From contig JALUWO010000144.1 in NCBI GenBank assembly GCA_027019405.1, positions 1 to 63,378 of the forward strand: 63,378 nt of DNA, read 5' to 3'. Each line of letters starts with the position of its first letter. Positions within the stretch are counted from its first letter, which is position 1. A program made the translations under genes and the position numbers. Below are positions 12,815 to 24,198 of this stretch, one piece after another. Under the pieces are notes generated by a model. The model searched no databases. It had not been told where the DNA came from and was given only the letters and a program-made list of their open reading frames with translations. The DNA comes from Candidatus Altimarinota bacterium (GTDB lineage Bacteria; Patescibacteriota; Gracilibacteria; BD1-5; UBA6164).

Positions 12815-14020
12815 ATGGATAAAGGTTTAGAAAAAAAATATAAAGATTATTTTGCTAGTCCATATTTAGTATGAGTTTTTATGTGAGTCAATGCTATAAA
12901 AGATATAGCATTATTTGTTGATGGACCTGATTGTAATTTTTTTAGAGTTGATATGATTTATAAAACTCATGATTTATTTTCTATATTGAAAGATTCAAGT
13001 ATAAATACTAGATTATATTTTTCATGAGTTATGCCAAATAAAATGGTTTTATGATATGAAGATAAGATAAAAAGAAAAATATGATTTATAGAAAAAAATA
13101 ATAAATTTCAATTAGGAGTTATTACAAATATGCCAGTAACAAGTTTATTAGGGATACAATATGATTGAATAATAATAGATTTTAATAAAAAGTATTTAAT
13201 AGTTCCTAGTTATACAGATAAATTTTGGATAGATTGATATAGTTTATTTTTAAGGGAAATAGCTAAAAAAATAGATTTAGAAAATAAAAAGCAAAAAACT
13301 CAAAAATCAATTTCAATAATTTGATATTTGTTTGATAGGAATGAATGAGATAATTTTTGAAATATAGAGGAATTAAAAAGATTAATGGAGTTAATTTGAG
13401 TAGAAATTAATTCTATTTGGTTAAATTGATGAAATTTTGATGAATTAAAAAAAGTGGAAGAATCAGAATTATTAGTAGTTTTACCATATTGAAAATATGC
13501 TTGAAAAGTACTGAAAAAAAGGTTACAAGTAGATATTTTAGAATTAGAAGTTCCATTTTGATTAAGAAATACTATTGATTTTATAAAGAGAATTTGAGAA
13601 AAATTAAATATTAATTTAGATTTTGTTGAAGAAATTATAGAAAAAGAGGTCAAAAAAATAAAAAATAAAACTGATTTATTAAATGAAAAAATATTTTTAG
13701 ATAAAAATTTTATTTATGCTTGAGATCCAAATTTAGAATCTTGAATAAAAGATTTTGCAGATTTTTTATGAATGAATTTAATAAAAAGTTTTAGTTATAA
13801 TTGAGATAAAATTTTTTATGATGAAATAGATAAAGAAAAAATTGATTTTATTATCTGAAATTCAGAATTTAATTTAGAAAATAAAAAGAAAATAGAGTTT
13901 TCTTTTCCTTGTTATAATGCTCATTTTTTAACTAATAGAGCTTTTATTTGATTTAAATGAGTATTAAATTTTATTGAGAGATTATATAATGAATTAATAA
14001 AAACAAAAGATGCAAAATAA
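12815..14020 (+). CDS. Second nitrogenase component-1-like protein, cysteine-poor
   Basis: A protein of 401 residues, starting 3 nt after the previous gene. FVDGPDCNFFRVD (C40) resembles the lvHGPxGC segment at the start of NifK/BchB-type subunits, and ITNMPVTSLLGIQYDGI aligns with the tCxxxLIGDDI motif. There methionine replaces the cluster cysteine. A Rossmann-like segment starting ISIIGYLFDRNEGD follows, as in the middle domain of the family. I infer that it pairs with the preceding protein, and that the cluster is bound mainly by that partner. Similarity is weak outside these motifs. Confidence 0.6.
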
Positions 14021-16094
14021 TTTATATATTTGATTTAACTCTATAGTTGCTAATCATAACTGGAGTTTGTCATTATTTTATAAATGACAAAATTTTGCTA
14101 TTGAGTTGGAAAGATTGACTAGAATAAAGGAATTTCCACAATGAAAATTAGCTAGAATATTACCAGAACTTCAAAGAGAAATGTTTAATTGAAAAATAGA
14201 TAATAATACTAAGAATAAAGATTTTGTATTGTGATTTAGAAATTATTTAGATGATTTAATTAATGATGTTTTAAAAAGACAAAATATTGATTTTGAGAAA
14301 TTAGATAATATTTATACTATAAATTTTCCTTTTGATATTTCAGTTAGATGATATGAAAATAAGGTAACTTCATATAAAAAAAATAATCATCATACTTTTC
14401 ATGCTTATAGTACATATTTTCCATCACAATTTAATGAGTCAGTTATTTTATGTATGGATCATGATTGATATGATGAAGATTTATGATGAATTAACTCTAT
14501 GCATTCAATATGGTATGCAAAATGAAATGAAGTAAAATTTTTGTATGCTGATGAGTTTTCTCCTAAAAAAGCACAAGCTTGAATTTGAGCTGTTTATGAA
14601 AATCATTCTAGAATTTGTTGAATATGAGAGGGAACATTAATGTGATTATCTTGATATTGAAATAATAAATTAAAAAGCATAAAAATATTTGATTATACCA
14701 CTAGATGAGTTTTATTATCAAAAGAATTTTTATCTAAGAATAGTTATAATTGATTAGATAATTTTAGGGAAGATATTATTAATTGATTTAGGAAAGTATA
14801 TAATATAGATTGAAAATGAGAAGTTAAAAATATAGAAAAAAGTATATATTCTGATATTGCAGATAAAGTTCAATCAGAAATAGAAGAGGCAGTTTTATTT
14901 TTAGCTAGAAAAGCATATAAATTAACTTGATGTAAAAATATTTGTATAGCTTGATGAGTTTGATTAAATATTATAGCAAATAATAGGATTTTAAGGGAGA
15001 CAGAATTTGAAAATATTTTTGTTCAGCCAGCATGTAATGATGCAGGATTATCTTTATGATGATTATATTATTTATACCATAATATTTTATGAAATAAAAA
15101 AAGAACTAGATTGGTTTCACCTTGATTGTGATTTAAATATTCTAATGAAGATATAAAAAAAGAATTAAATAAATTTGATGATAAAATACAATATGAAAAA
15201 TTATGAAATAATTTTTATGAAAAAGTAGCTAAAATATTATCAGAAAATAAGATAATTTGATGGTTTGAGTGAAAAAGTGAATTTTGACCTAGAGCCTTAT
15301 GATTTAGAAGTATTTTGGCTTCCCCAATTTCAAAAGAGATGAAAAATAAAGTGAATAATATAAAATGAAGAGAGCAATATAGGCCTTTAGCTCCAATTAT
15401 GTTAGAAGATGATTTTAAAAATTATTTAAAAACTAATTATGCTAGTCCTTACATGACTTTAGTTGCAGAAGTATATGAAAATAAGAAAAATAAAATTCCA
15501 GCTGTAGTACATATAGATTGAACAGCTAGATATCAAACAGTAAATGAAAAACAAAATTTTAAAGTTTATAATTTATTAAAAGAGTTTAAAAAAATAACTT
15601 GAGAATCAGTTTTAATAAATACTTCATTTAATCAGCATGATGAACCAATAATTGAAAAACCAGAAGATGCAATAAAAATGTTTTTAGCTACAGATATAGA
15701 TTATTTAGTAATTTGAAATTATTTAGTATCAAAAGAAAAAAAATATTTAGAATATAGATTTGATAAAAGATATTATGAGAAATTATTTGATAATAAGATA
15801 GAGCAAGTAAAAAATAATAATATTAGATGAGAAACAATTTTAAAATTATTATGAATAAAAAACTTATGATTTAATTATAATTATGATATTTGAGATAAAT
15901 GAATAAAATTAAATAATAATGATTTAAAAATAATTATAGAAATAGTAAAATCTTGATTTGAATATTATTATAAAGTAGATAATATTTGAATTAGAATTAT
16001 AGAAAAATGAATAAATAAAAAATTATTAGAAATAATAAAAATATTTTTAAAAAAGAATAGTAAAATTATTTATGATTTAATAAAATGAATTTAA
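14010..16094 (+). CDS. O-carbamoyltransferase, NodU/CmcH/TobZ family (second copy)
   Basis: A protein of 694 residues, about 90 longer than the copy at 5848 because of a C-terminal extension. HHTFHAYSTYF, CIAGGVGLNI, GPRALGFRSILA and INTSFN..EPII are the family motifs, so both active-site regions look complete. Strong divergence from the first copy suggests a different acceptor hydroxyl. It overlaps the stop of the nitrogenase-like gene before it and shares TAATG with the iron-protein gene after it, a strong sign of a common messenger. Confidence 0.9.
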
Positions 16095-16912
16095 TGAAAA
16101 AAATAGTAATATATTGAAAATGAGGTATATGAAAATCTACTACAGCTACTCATTTAGCTGTATCTTTTGCAAAAAAATGATTAAAAGTTTTACAAGTAGG
16201 ATGTGATCCAAAACATGATTCTTGTAAGAGAATTTTAAATTGAGTAAAAGATATTCCTACAGTTATAGAAATGTCTAAAAATAGAGATATATTTGATTTT
16301 ACAAAAGATATGATAGTTCATAAATGAAGGTTTTGAATTGATTGTATAGAAGCTTGATGACCAATTGCTTGACTTTGATGTGCAGGAAGATGAATTTCAC
16401 TTATGTTTGAAATTTTTGAAGAAATAGAGTTGCTTGATGAATCAAATTATGATGTAGTTATATTTGATGTATTAGGAGATGTAGTTTGTTGAGGTTTTGC
16501 TTCACCTTTAAAAATGTGATTTGCTGATCAGGTATATATTGTTATGTCAGAAGAAATAATGAGTATGTATGCAGCTAATAACATTTCTAAAGCAATTGTT
16601 AATTATAGTAGAAATTGAATTTGATTATCTTGAATTATTTTAAATCTTAGAAGTAATGAGAGTGATAAAAAAGTAGTAGAGGAATTTTCTAAAAAACTAT
16701 GAACTGAAATAGTATGAATAGTTCCTAGATCTGAATGAATTTTACAAGCAGAAAAGAAAAATATGACACTTTTTGAGTTTAATGAAAATCATAAAGATTT
16801 AGAGGTTTATAAAAAATTATCAGATTTTATTTTAAAAAATGAAGAAAAAATTATTCCAATTACTTTTGAAGATAGGGAGTTTGATGATTTTATTTATGAT
16901 AAGTTTTATTAG
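16094..16912 (+). CDS. NifH/BchL-like nitrogenase iron protein
   Basis: A protein of 272 residues, the usual length for the family. The P-loop YGKGGIGKSTT is at residues 7-17, GCDPKHDS at 36-43, GLGCAGRG puts Cys96 and VVCGGF puts Cys132. These correspond to the two cysteines per monomer that hold the bridging [4Fe-4S] cluster in nitrogenase iron protein, and Arg99 matches its ADP-ribosylation arginine. The homodimer hydrolyses ATP to pass single electrons to a component-1 partner. Several P-loop glycines are TGA. Whether it is closer to NifH, BchL or CfbC needs a tree; gene context argues against nitrogen fixation. Confidence 0.93.
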
Positions 16913-16914
16913 TA

Positions 16915-17568
16915 ATGTTAGAAAATAATATTTTTTATTCAAAACAATTTTTTGATTTTTATTGTAAAAAAAATGAATCATTTTTTAATTATATTAATAG
17001 GTTAGAGGAATCTAAGTCAATTTTAAATTCTAGCTATACAAGTTTAAAAAGATATAAAATAATAAATGATTTTTTAATTGATATGAAATTATTAAAACCA
17101 GATTTAAAATTATTAGATTTTTGATGTTATATTTGATTATATATTAGATATTTACATTATATATGAGTTAAAAATTCTTATTGAATAGATTATTCAAAGA
17201 AATCTATTCAATTTTGAAAAAAAATATGAATAAAAAATCTATATATTTGAGATATTACTAAAATTTGAAATTTATTCAATAATTATTCTATTGATTTTAT
17301 TTCATGTTTACATGTTTTTGAATATAGTTATATAATCAAAAATTGAAATTCTTTTATTTATAATACTTTAAATGAATGATATAAATTATTAAAAAAATGA
17401 TGATATTTATTTTTTAGTATATGAGAATGATATAAAAAGTTTGATAAAAATTTAAATAAATATATTTATATAAAATGAAAAATAAATTTAGATAAAAAAA
17501 GAATTATTAAATTATGATTTAGAAATATTAATGATATTTGAAGAGGATATTATGTATTAGAAAAATAA
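16915..17568 (+). CDS. SAM-dependent methyltransferase, class I
   Basis: A protein of 217 residues. LLDFGCYIGLYIRYL is methyltransferase motif I, NSYGIDYSKKSI motif II, and ISCLHVFEYS lies where the catalytic-site strand is expected; LLKKGGYLFFSI is the post-III segment. It starts 3 nt after the iron-protein gene. In this setting it probably methylates an intermediate of the pathway. The first 60 residues carry no TGA, which hides the full gene under the standard code. Confidence 0.8.
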
Positions 17569-17597
17569 TATGGTGAATTTTTATAAATTATTTATAG

Positions 17598-18506
17598 ATG
17601 AAGTTTAACATAATCTTACATATTACAACATCTTGTAATTATAATTGTTCTTATTGTGATGTTATAAAAGATAAAAAGCAAATATCTTCTAAAAGTTTAG
17701 AAGATATTTTGGAGTTTATAAAAAATAACAAAGATTATATTGATAGATTTAAATTTTTTGGTTGAGAACCACTTTTGGCTTGGAATAATATTATAAATAT
17801 AATAGATAATTCTAAGAAATTTATTTGAAATAATTTTGAAATAGTTACAAATACCAGTTTATTAAATGATGAAATTTGAGAATATTTTGAAAAATTTTTT
17901 AAAATAATTTTTTTTAGTATAGATTCAGAAAATAACTTTGATTATGAAAAAGTAGAAGAATTTATTAAAAAATATAATTTACAAAATAAAATTTATTTTA
18001 ATTTAATTATTTCACCAAATAAAGAAAAAAATGCTTTAGAACAATTTTATAAACTATATAATTTATGATTTAGGTGATTTAATATTTTGCCAGTTTATAT
18101 AACAAAAATTTGGACAGAAGAAAATTTAAAAGTTTTATCTAAAATAATGAAAGAAATTTTAGATTTGAGTTTAATTGATAAGACTTTAAAATTATATTGA
18201 TTTCAAGAAAATTTGTGAGAAGAATTGAAATTAGCTAATAATACTATTTTTGTAGATATAGACTCTAAAATTTATTATTCAGATATAGTTTCTACTTTTA
18301 CTTGAAAAAAAGTAAAACAAGATTTATTTTTAGGAAATTTAAAAGAATTTAATTTAGAAAAATTAGGAAATTATAATTTTAAAAAAGAAAAAGGTTTTAT
18401 TAGTAAATTGGAAGAAAATATATATAATAAAGTTAAATGACAAAGACAGTTACAAAAAGTAATGAATTATTTTTCTGAGTATTTAAATAAGAAAAATGCC
18501 AAATAA
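17598..18506 (+). CDS. Radical SAM protein
   Basis: A protein of 302 residues. CNYNCSYCDV near residue 14 is the cluster motif and FFGGEPLLAW the SAM-binding motif, with VTNTSLL as the next strand. No clear late cysteine group is present, so it may use a single cluster, like activating enzymes or simple twitch proteins. The ATG at 17598 was chosen because the upstream ATG at 17570 leads to a short frame. The end overlaps the next gene by 11 nt. Confidence 0.75.
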
Positions 18507-19785
18507 ACAAAACTTAATATCAAAAGAAAAAACTCAAAAACAAAATAGAATTTGGGTTAGAATAGCTTCAGCTTGTAATAACAAGTGTATTTTTTGTTTG
18601 GATAGTGAAGCTCAAAATTGAACTTTTCCAGAAGATGATAAAATAAAAAAAGAGATAAAAGATTGATATAAACTATGATATGATAATAGAATTATTATTT
18701 CTGGAGGAGAAGCTTCAATTAATCCTAAATTTTCTGAATATATAAAATATGCAAAGGAAATTTGATATAATAGAATTCAAACTGTCACAAATTGAAATAT
18801 GTTTGCTGATCTAGATTTTTGTAAAAAAGTTTTTAAAGCTGGACTTGAAGAAGTAACTTTTTCTTTTCATGGACATAATTCAAAATTACATGATTATTTG
18901 GTAGCTACTCCTTGAGCTTTTAAAAAATCTTTAAAATGATTAATTTTTATAAAAAAATATTATCCAGAAATTATTATAAATATTGATATTGTAGTAAATA
19001 AAATAAATGTAATATACCTTCCAGATATAGTAAAATTTTTTATGAAGTTGGGAGTTTATGAGTTTGATATACTTCAAATTATTCCTTTTTGAAGATGATT
19101 TTTAGAATATAAACAACAACTTTTTTATAATATTTTAGATTATAATGAAGAATTAAAACAAACTTGGAAATTATCAAGAGTTCCTTGAATGTATATGTGG
19201 ACTAATAGATTTCCAGCTGAATCATTTGAATGATATGAAGATTTAATTCAAGATCCTAGAAAAATAAAATCAGAAGTAATGTGAGAAGGAATTTGAATGT
19301 TTTCTAAATTTATAGAAAGTAAATGAAAAATAAAACCAGAATGTTACTGAGAAGCTTGTGAATATTGTTTTATTAATCAGTATTGTCATAATTTTATAAA
19401 AAATTCTCCCCCTTCAAAGGGGGAGTTAGAGGGGGGGATATTTATTTTAAATTGAGAAGAATTTCCAAGTCAAATTTATGAAAAATTCTGAGAAAATAAA
19501 GAGGATTTTATAAAATTTTTAAAAGAAAAAAAACAAGAGTGATATAAATTAATAAATGTTCCAAAATGTTTAGGTTGAGAATGAGTTTATCAAACTTATA
19601 ATGATTTAAATCCAGAGTATAAAATAGAAGATTATACAAAAAAATATATTTTAAATTTATATAGAAAAAAATCTTTAAGATGTAAGAATTGTAAATATAA
19701 TAAAAAGTGTGATGGAATTTGAATTAATTTTATTAGAAGTTATTGATTTAGCATTTTAGAACCTATTTCCAAAATTCATGAATAA
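18496..19785 (+). CDS. Radical SAM protein carrying an in-frame palindromic insert
   Basis: A protein of 429 residues. CNNKCIFCLD is the cluster motif and IISGGEASINP the SAM-binding motif. CYGEACEYCFINQYC and, near the end, CKNCKYNKKC look like two auxiliary cluster sites. Between them a GC-rich palindrome at 19405-19437 is translated in frame as SPPSKGELEGG, so a repeat has been inserted into the coding sequence without breaking it. The last 23 bases overlap the end of the converging gene on the minus strand. It is the last gene of the + strand operon. Confidence 0.8.
19405..19437. repeat. GC-rich palindromic repeat inside a radical SAM gene
   Basis: CTCCCCCTTcaaAGGGGGAG is a near-perfect inverted repeat followed by TTAGAGGGGGG. 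Its GC content is far above the surroundings. It adds about 11 residues in frame to the host protein. Related elements are at 24964, 25410 and 55684. Confidence 0.75.
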
Positions 19786-20773
19786 TGCTTAAATATCATT
19801 CACAAGGTGTCCAACATCAAGGACATTTTTTTTGTTTGATTAGTTTTTGAATATTAATATATTTATTATTTTTAATATCATTAATTATATTATTTTTACT
19901 TATATTTCATAAATTTTTATTCCATATAATACATGGTTTTATTTCTCAATTCCAATCTATAAAAAGAGAACTTTTTGTAGCATAACAATTATAATTTTTA
20001 TTTATGTATCACTTTAAAAATTTCTTCTTTAAATATCATTTTGTATTTTTTAATAAATTTTTACTTAGTTTTAAAAAGTCTATTTTTATATTAGTTATTC
20101 AATAATATTCAGAATTTTGAACTATGGAAATAATAGTATTTTTTTGTTTTACTTTTTCTTTTAGAATATAAAAATTTTTTTCATTTAATAAAAATTCTTG
20201 ATTTACTTCTAAGTTGGAAAATTTTTTTTGTAATTCTAATAGTTTATTGTAAGTAGTTATAGCATTTTGATAACTTATATTATTTCATCTTAATTTATTA
20301 TGTAGATTTTTTCATCAATCAATACTAATATTTACAATTATAATTTTATTATTAAATTTTTTTAAAATATTTTCTATAGTAGTAATAATTTTATTTGTTA
20401 AAAATCAGTTTGTTGTAATTGAAAATATATTTAAATTTTTACAATTTTTTAAAGAATATGATATTTTTTCTTCTATATTTTTTAATAAAAAAGTTTCTCA
20501 TCAAGTAAAACTTAATATTCTTATTTTTTTTCAATAATTTTTTATAAAATTTTTTAATTTTTCAAAACTTAAAATAGATAAATTTTTATTTTTCCAAATA
20601 TTACAATATTTACAAGCTAAATTACAATTATTATTTAGTTTTATAGTAATTTTATAAGGAAAATTTTTTATGTTAAAGAGTAATTTTATGTTAAATAAAA
20701 TTATAAAAAATAAGAATTGTAATTTATTTTTTATATTATATAATTCTCTTAACATTTTATCATCAATTTTCAT
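19763..20773 (-). CDS. Radical SAM protein with twitch/SPASM-like end
   Basis: A protein of 336 residues on the minus strand. CNLACKYCNIW near residue 52 is the cluster motif, SFTGGETFLL the SAM-binding motif and ITTNGFLT the following strand; VNISIDGG matches the sugar- or peptide-modifying branch. DWNGEIKPCIIW and CPGCWTPCEGY near the C-terminus match the auxiliary-cluster region of SPASM/twitch enzymes. It converges on the operon of the + strand and its tail overlaps that operon's last gene by 23 bases. The next gene, on the other strand, starts 5 nt from its own start. Confidence 0.8.
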
Positions 20774-20777
20774 AAAA

Positions 20778-22544
20778 ATGTTTTTAAATAAAAAATTTAT
20801 TTGAATATTTATATTAAATATTTCTTTAGTTGCTATTATTAATATAATAGCTTATTTTTATAGTTATCAAGTTAATTTAGAATATTTTTTATATTTTTTA
20901 GCTTTTTTTGTAATTATTTGATTTTTTTTAATTTTATTTGAATTAATATTTTATATTTTAAAGCAATTTTATAAAAAAGATTATTTTTTTATTTGATTTT
21001 TTCTTTTATTAATACTATTTTTTATAGTAAAATTTAAATTTTATTGAGAATATTTTTATTTTAGATATGAGAATTATTTACATTTTAAAGATTATTTTTT
21101 TAGTAATTTTAATATTATATTAAATAATTTATTGTTAGATTTTAGAAATTTTAATTGAGTAGTTTTAATTAATTATTTTAAAGATTATTTACCAAAAGAG
21201 TGATATACTCAATATTATATTTATAATTTTTTCCAATTTATTTCTGGTTTTTATTTATATAGGCTTTTTTCTTTATTTTCAAAAGATAAGATTTTAATAA
21301 TTTTATTAACTTTTTTATATTTTTGAATAGAAATGTTTTTTATAGTTTCATATTCAATAACTTATGTAAATATAATATTATCTTCATTTATTATATTTTT
21401 ATTTTATTTATTTAATCTAGAAAAAAATAAAAATTTGATTTCATATATTTTTTATTTTATTTCATATTTATTTTTAATAGTTTGAAGACCTGATTTTTTC
21501 TTCTTAGCTTTGATGATAGAATTTTTAAATGCTTATTTTAAAAATAAAAATATTATTTCTTTAAAACAAAATATATTATTTTATATAATGCTTATACCAT
21601 ATTATTTTATAATAAATAATTATTTACTTTTCCACATACATTCAGATGAGTGATTATTATGAAAAACTTATGATACTAATAATTTTTGGTATATAGTTTT
21701 TGATAAAATATTTTGAGAAGATATGCAAGTAAAACTAGTTAAAAATTTATGAATTATTTTTAATGATTATTTATTTATATTTTATTTTATATTAGTTGTT
21801 TTGTGATTATTTTTTGTGTTTTATAAAAAAATAAAAGAAATAAAATTTAATTATTTATTTTTATTAATTTATATTATATTTTTCTTTTTTGTCGTAATAT
21901 TCATTCATAATGAGGGATTTATAAATAGTTTTTTTAAATATTTTTCTTTAATATATTTAATTGTTTTTATTTTATTTTGAATATTTATTATTTATTTATT
22001 TAAGAATATAAAAAACAATGATTATAAAATTTTATGATATATCATATTATGAGTATTTATAGTTTTTAATTATAATATTAGTTTATGAAATTATAATAAG
22101 TTATATAATTATTCTTATTCTTGAAAAAATAAATGAAAATTATTTAAAAAATTTGCTAATGAAAAAATTAATATTTCTATTTATGATAGAATATATGATT
22201 TGTTATGGTGGGAAAATACATTATATAAAACTAATTTTTTAAATAAGAATTTAAATAATTGATGTGAAAATATTTTAATTTGAGATTTTGAAAATGAATA
22301 TACTTATTTATATTCAGAATATAATTTAATAGCTTGATTTCAATATAATAATAATTTTTTAAAATATAGATGTATTAATTTAATAAAAGTTTCAGAATGA
22401 GATTATGTATGATTTATAAATGAAGATAATAATTTTTTAGAAAAACTAAATAAAAATTTTAAAGTAGAAAAAGTTTATGATAAGTTTATTGAAAAAGATA
22501 AGTGGTTAAATTTATATATTCTAAAAAATAAAAATGCAAGATAA
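20778..22544 (+). CDS. Polytopic membrane protein, GT-C glycosyltransferase-like
   Basis: A protein of 588 residues. About ten hydrophobic segments cover residues 8-430, then a soluble tail of about 150 residues. Short acidic motifs such as VGRPDFFFL and HSDEGLL in loops resemble the dolichyl- or undecaprenyl-phosphate-sugar using GT-C enzymes (ArnT/PMT type), which glycosylate lipids or proteins outside the membrane. The next gene is a DPM1-like GT2 enzyme that would make the lipid-linked sugar, which supports the idea. The overlap is 11 nt. Function is inferred from topology and context only. Confidence 0.55.
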
Positions 22545-23237
22545 TATTACAATTATTATTCCAATATTAAATGAAGAAGAAAATATAGGATTATTGATTG
22601 ATGAAATTTTTAAAGAATATTGAAATATAAATATTTTAATTATTGATGATTTTTCAAATGATAATTGAGTAAAAATAGTAAGAGATAAAATAAATGAATA
22701 TTGAAATAATTTAAAGATTTATGTTAAAGATAATAAAAAATATAAGTGATTAACAAGTTCAATTATTTTAGGTATAGAAAATATAAAAACAGATTATTTT
22801 ATTGTTATGGATTGAGATTTTCAACATCCAATAGAAAATATTAAGAATTTTATTGAATTTTTTAAACAGTGAAAAAATTTAGTTATTTGAGAGAGAAAAA
22901 AATAGTTTTTGATGAGAAAAAATATAGAGTATTAATTTCTAAATTATGAAACTTTTTAATAAATTTAAAAATAAGAAAGAATTGATTTAAACTAAGAGAT
23001 CCATTAACTTGATTTTTTTGATGAGAAAAACAATTTTTCATTAAAATTATTGATAATAATAAAAATATTTTTATATGAACTTGATATAAATTTTTATTTG
23101 AATTTTTAAAGATTATTAAAAAAGATAAAATAAAATTATGAAAATTTTATTTTAATTTTGATAAAAGAAAATTTTGAAAATCTAAAATTAATAGTAATAT
23201 TCATATAGATTTTATTAAATGATTATTTAAAAAGTAA
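22534..23237 (+). pseudogene. DPM1-like GT2 glycosyltransferase split by a frameshift at A7
   Basis: The first frame (22534-22905, 123 residues) has the GT2 start TIIIPILNEEENI and the DGDFQHP metal-binding region. It stops at TAG immediately after a run of seven A at 22896-22902. The remaining domain continues in the -1 frame (22902-23237, about 111 residues) and contains LRDPLTGFFGG, typical of polyprenol-phosphate mannosyl- or glucosyltransferases. Joined, the protein has the usual length of about 234 residues. The A AAA AAA heptamer followed by a stop suits programmed -1 slippage, but a sequencing error or a broken gene is equally possible. Confidence 0.7.
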
Positions 23238-24182
23238 ATGGCAAATATATGATATATCCAAGTAAATAGATATTGTAATAATCAGTGTCATTTTTGTAGT
23301 AATCCAAGTAATTGAAAGAATATAACTTATGAAAGATGAATAGAATTACTTGATGATTTTAAGAAGAAAAATTATGCTTGAGTAATTTTTACAGGATGAG
23401 AACCAACTTTATCTCCAGATTTACCTAAATGGATTGAGTATTCTAAAAAATTATGATTATGAAATAGAATTATTTCAAATTGAATGAAATGTTCAGATTA
23501 TGAATATACTAAAAAATTGGCTGATTCTTGACTCGAATTAGTACATTTTTCAGTTTATTCTTGTTATGAAAAAGTTCATGATTTTTTAACAGATACTCCT
23601 TGAAGTTGGAAAAAATTAATGATGAGTATTACAAATGCTTTAAAATGTTGAGTAAGAGTTCAAATTAATACAGTTATAAATCATTATAATGAAAAACATC
23701 TTGATAAAACAGTTAAATTTTTAGTTAAAACTTTTCCTCCTATACATCATTTTATTTGGAATAACCTAGATCCAGAAATGATGAGAAAAACTAATATTGC
23801 TAAGTCTACTTTACCTGATTATGATGCTTTTAAACCTTCTTTAAATAGAGCCATGGAATTTTTAGAATCTAGTTGAAGGAGCTTCAGGGCTGAGAAGGTG
23901 CCTCTTTGTTATATTAGATGATTTGAATGGTGTAGTACTGAAACAAGAAAGATAGTTAAGGATGAAGAAAGGATAATTCATTTTCTTGATTTTAGAGAAA
24001 AAATACATGAAACTGATTTTGAACATGAAAAATTGGAAGAATGTAAAAAATGTGATTTAAATTGAATTTGTTCTTGAATTTATGAACATAAGAAATTTTA
24101 TAATTATGTGAAAGTTTATCCTCAAAAAATAACTAGGCAAGAAAAAGAAAATATAATTACAAAAATAAAGTCTGAATTTTAA
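23238..24182 (+). CDS. Radical SAM protein
   Basis: A protein of 314 residues, starting directly at the stop of the previous gene. CNNQCHFCSNPSN is the cluster motif, IFTGGEPTLSP the SAM-binding motif and IISNGM the next strand. VPLCYIRGFEWC, then ECKKCDLNGIC near the end, form the late cysteine region. Layout is close to the genes at 3152 and 10139. Codon use is less AT-biased at 23,870-23,960 than in neighbours. It may still belong to the pathway at 1-18.5 kb, but it is separated from it by the membrane glycosylation genes. Confidence 0.78.
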
Positions 24183-24198
24183 TTCAGATTTTATTTTT
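24169..24198. terminator. Bidirectional terminator between converging genes
   Basis: TCTGAATT / AATTCAGA stem with a TT loop, followed by TTTTATTTTT. The stem includes the + strand stop codon, and the T-run reaches the stop of the minus-strand prepilin peptidase gene. Confidence 0.7.

Noticed and set aside
16094-16912. Nitrogen fixation (nifHDK)
   Set aside because: Component-1 proteins lack the full set of P-cluster and FeMo-co ligands, and no nifB, nifE/N or nif assembly genes are near. The context is biosynthetic.
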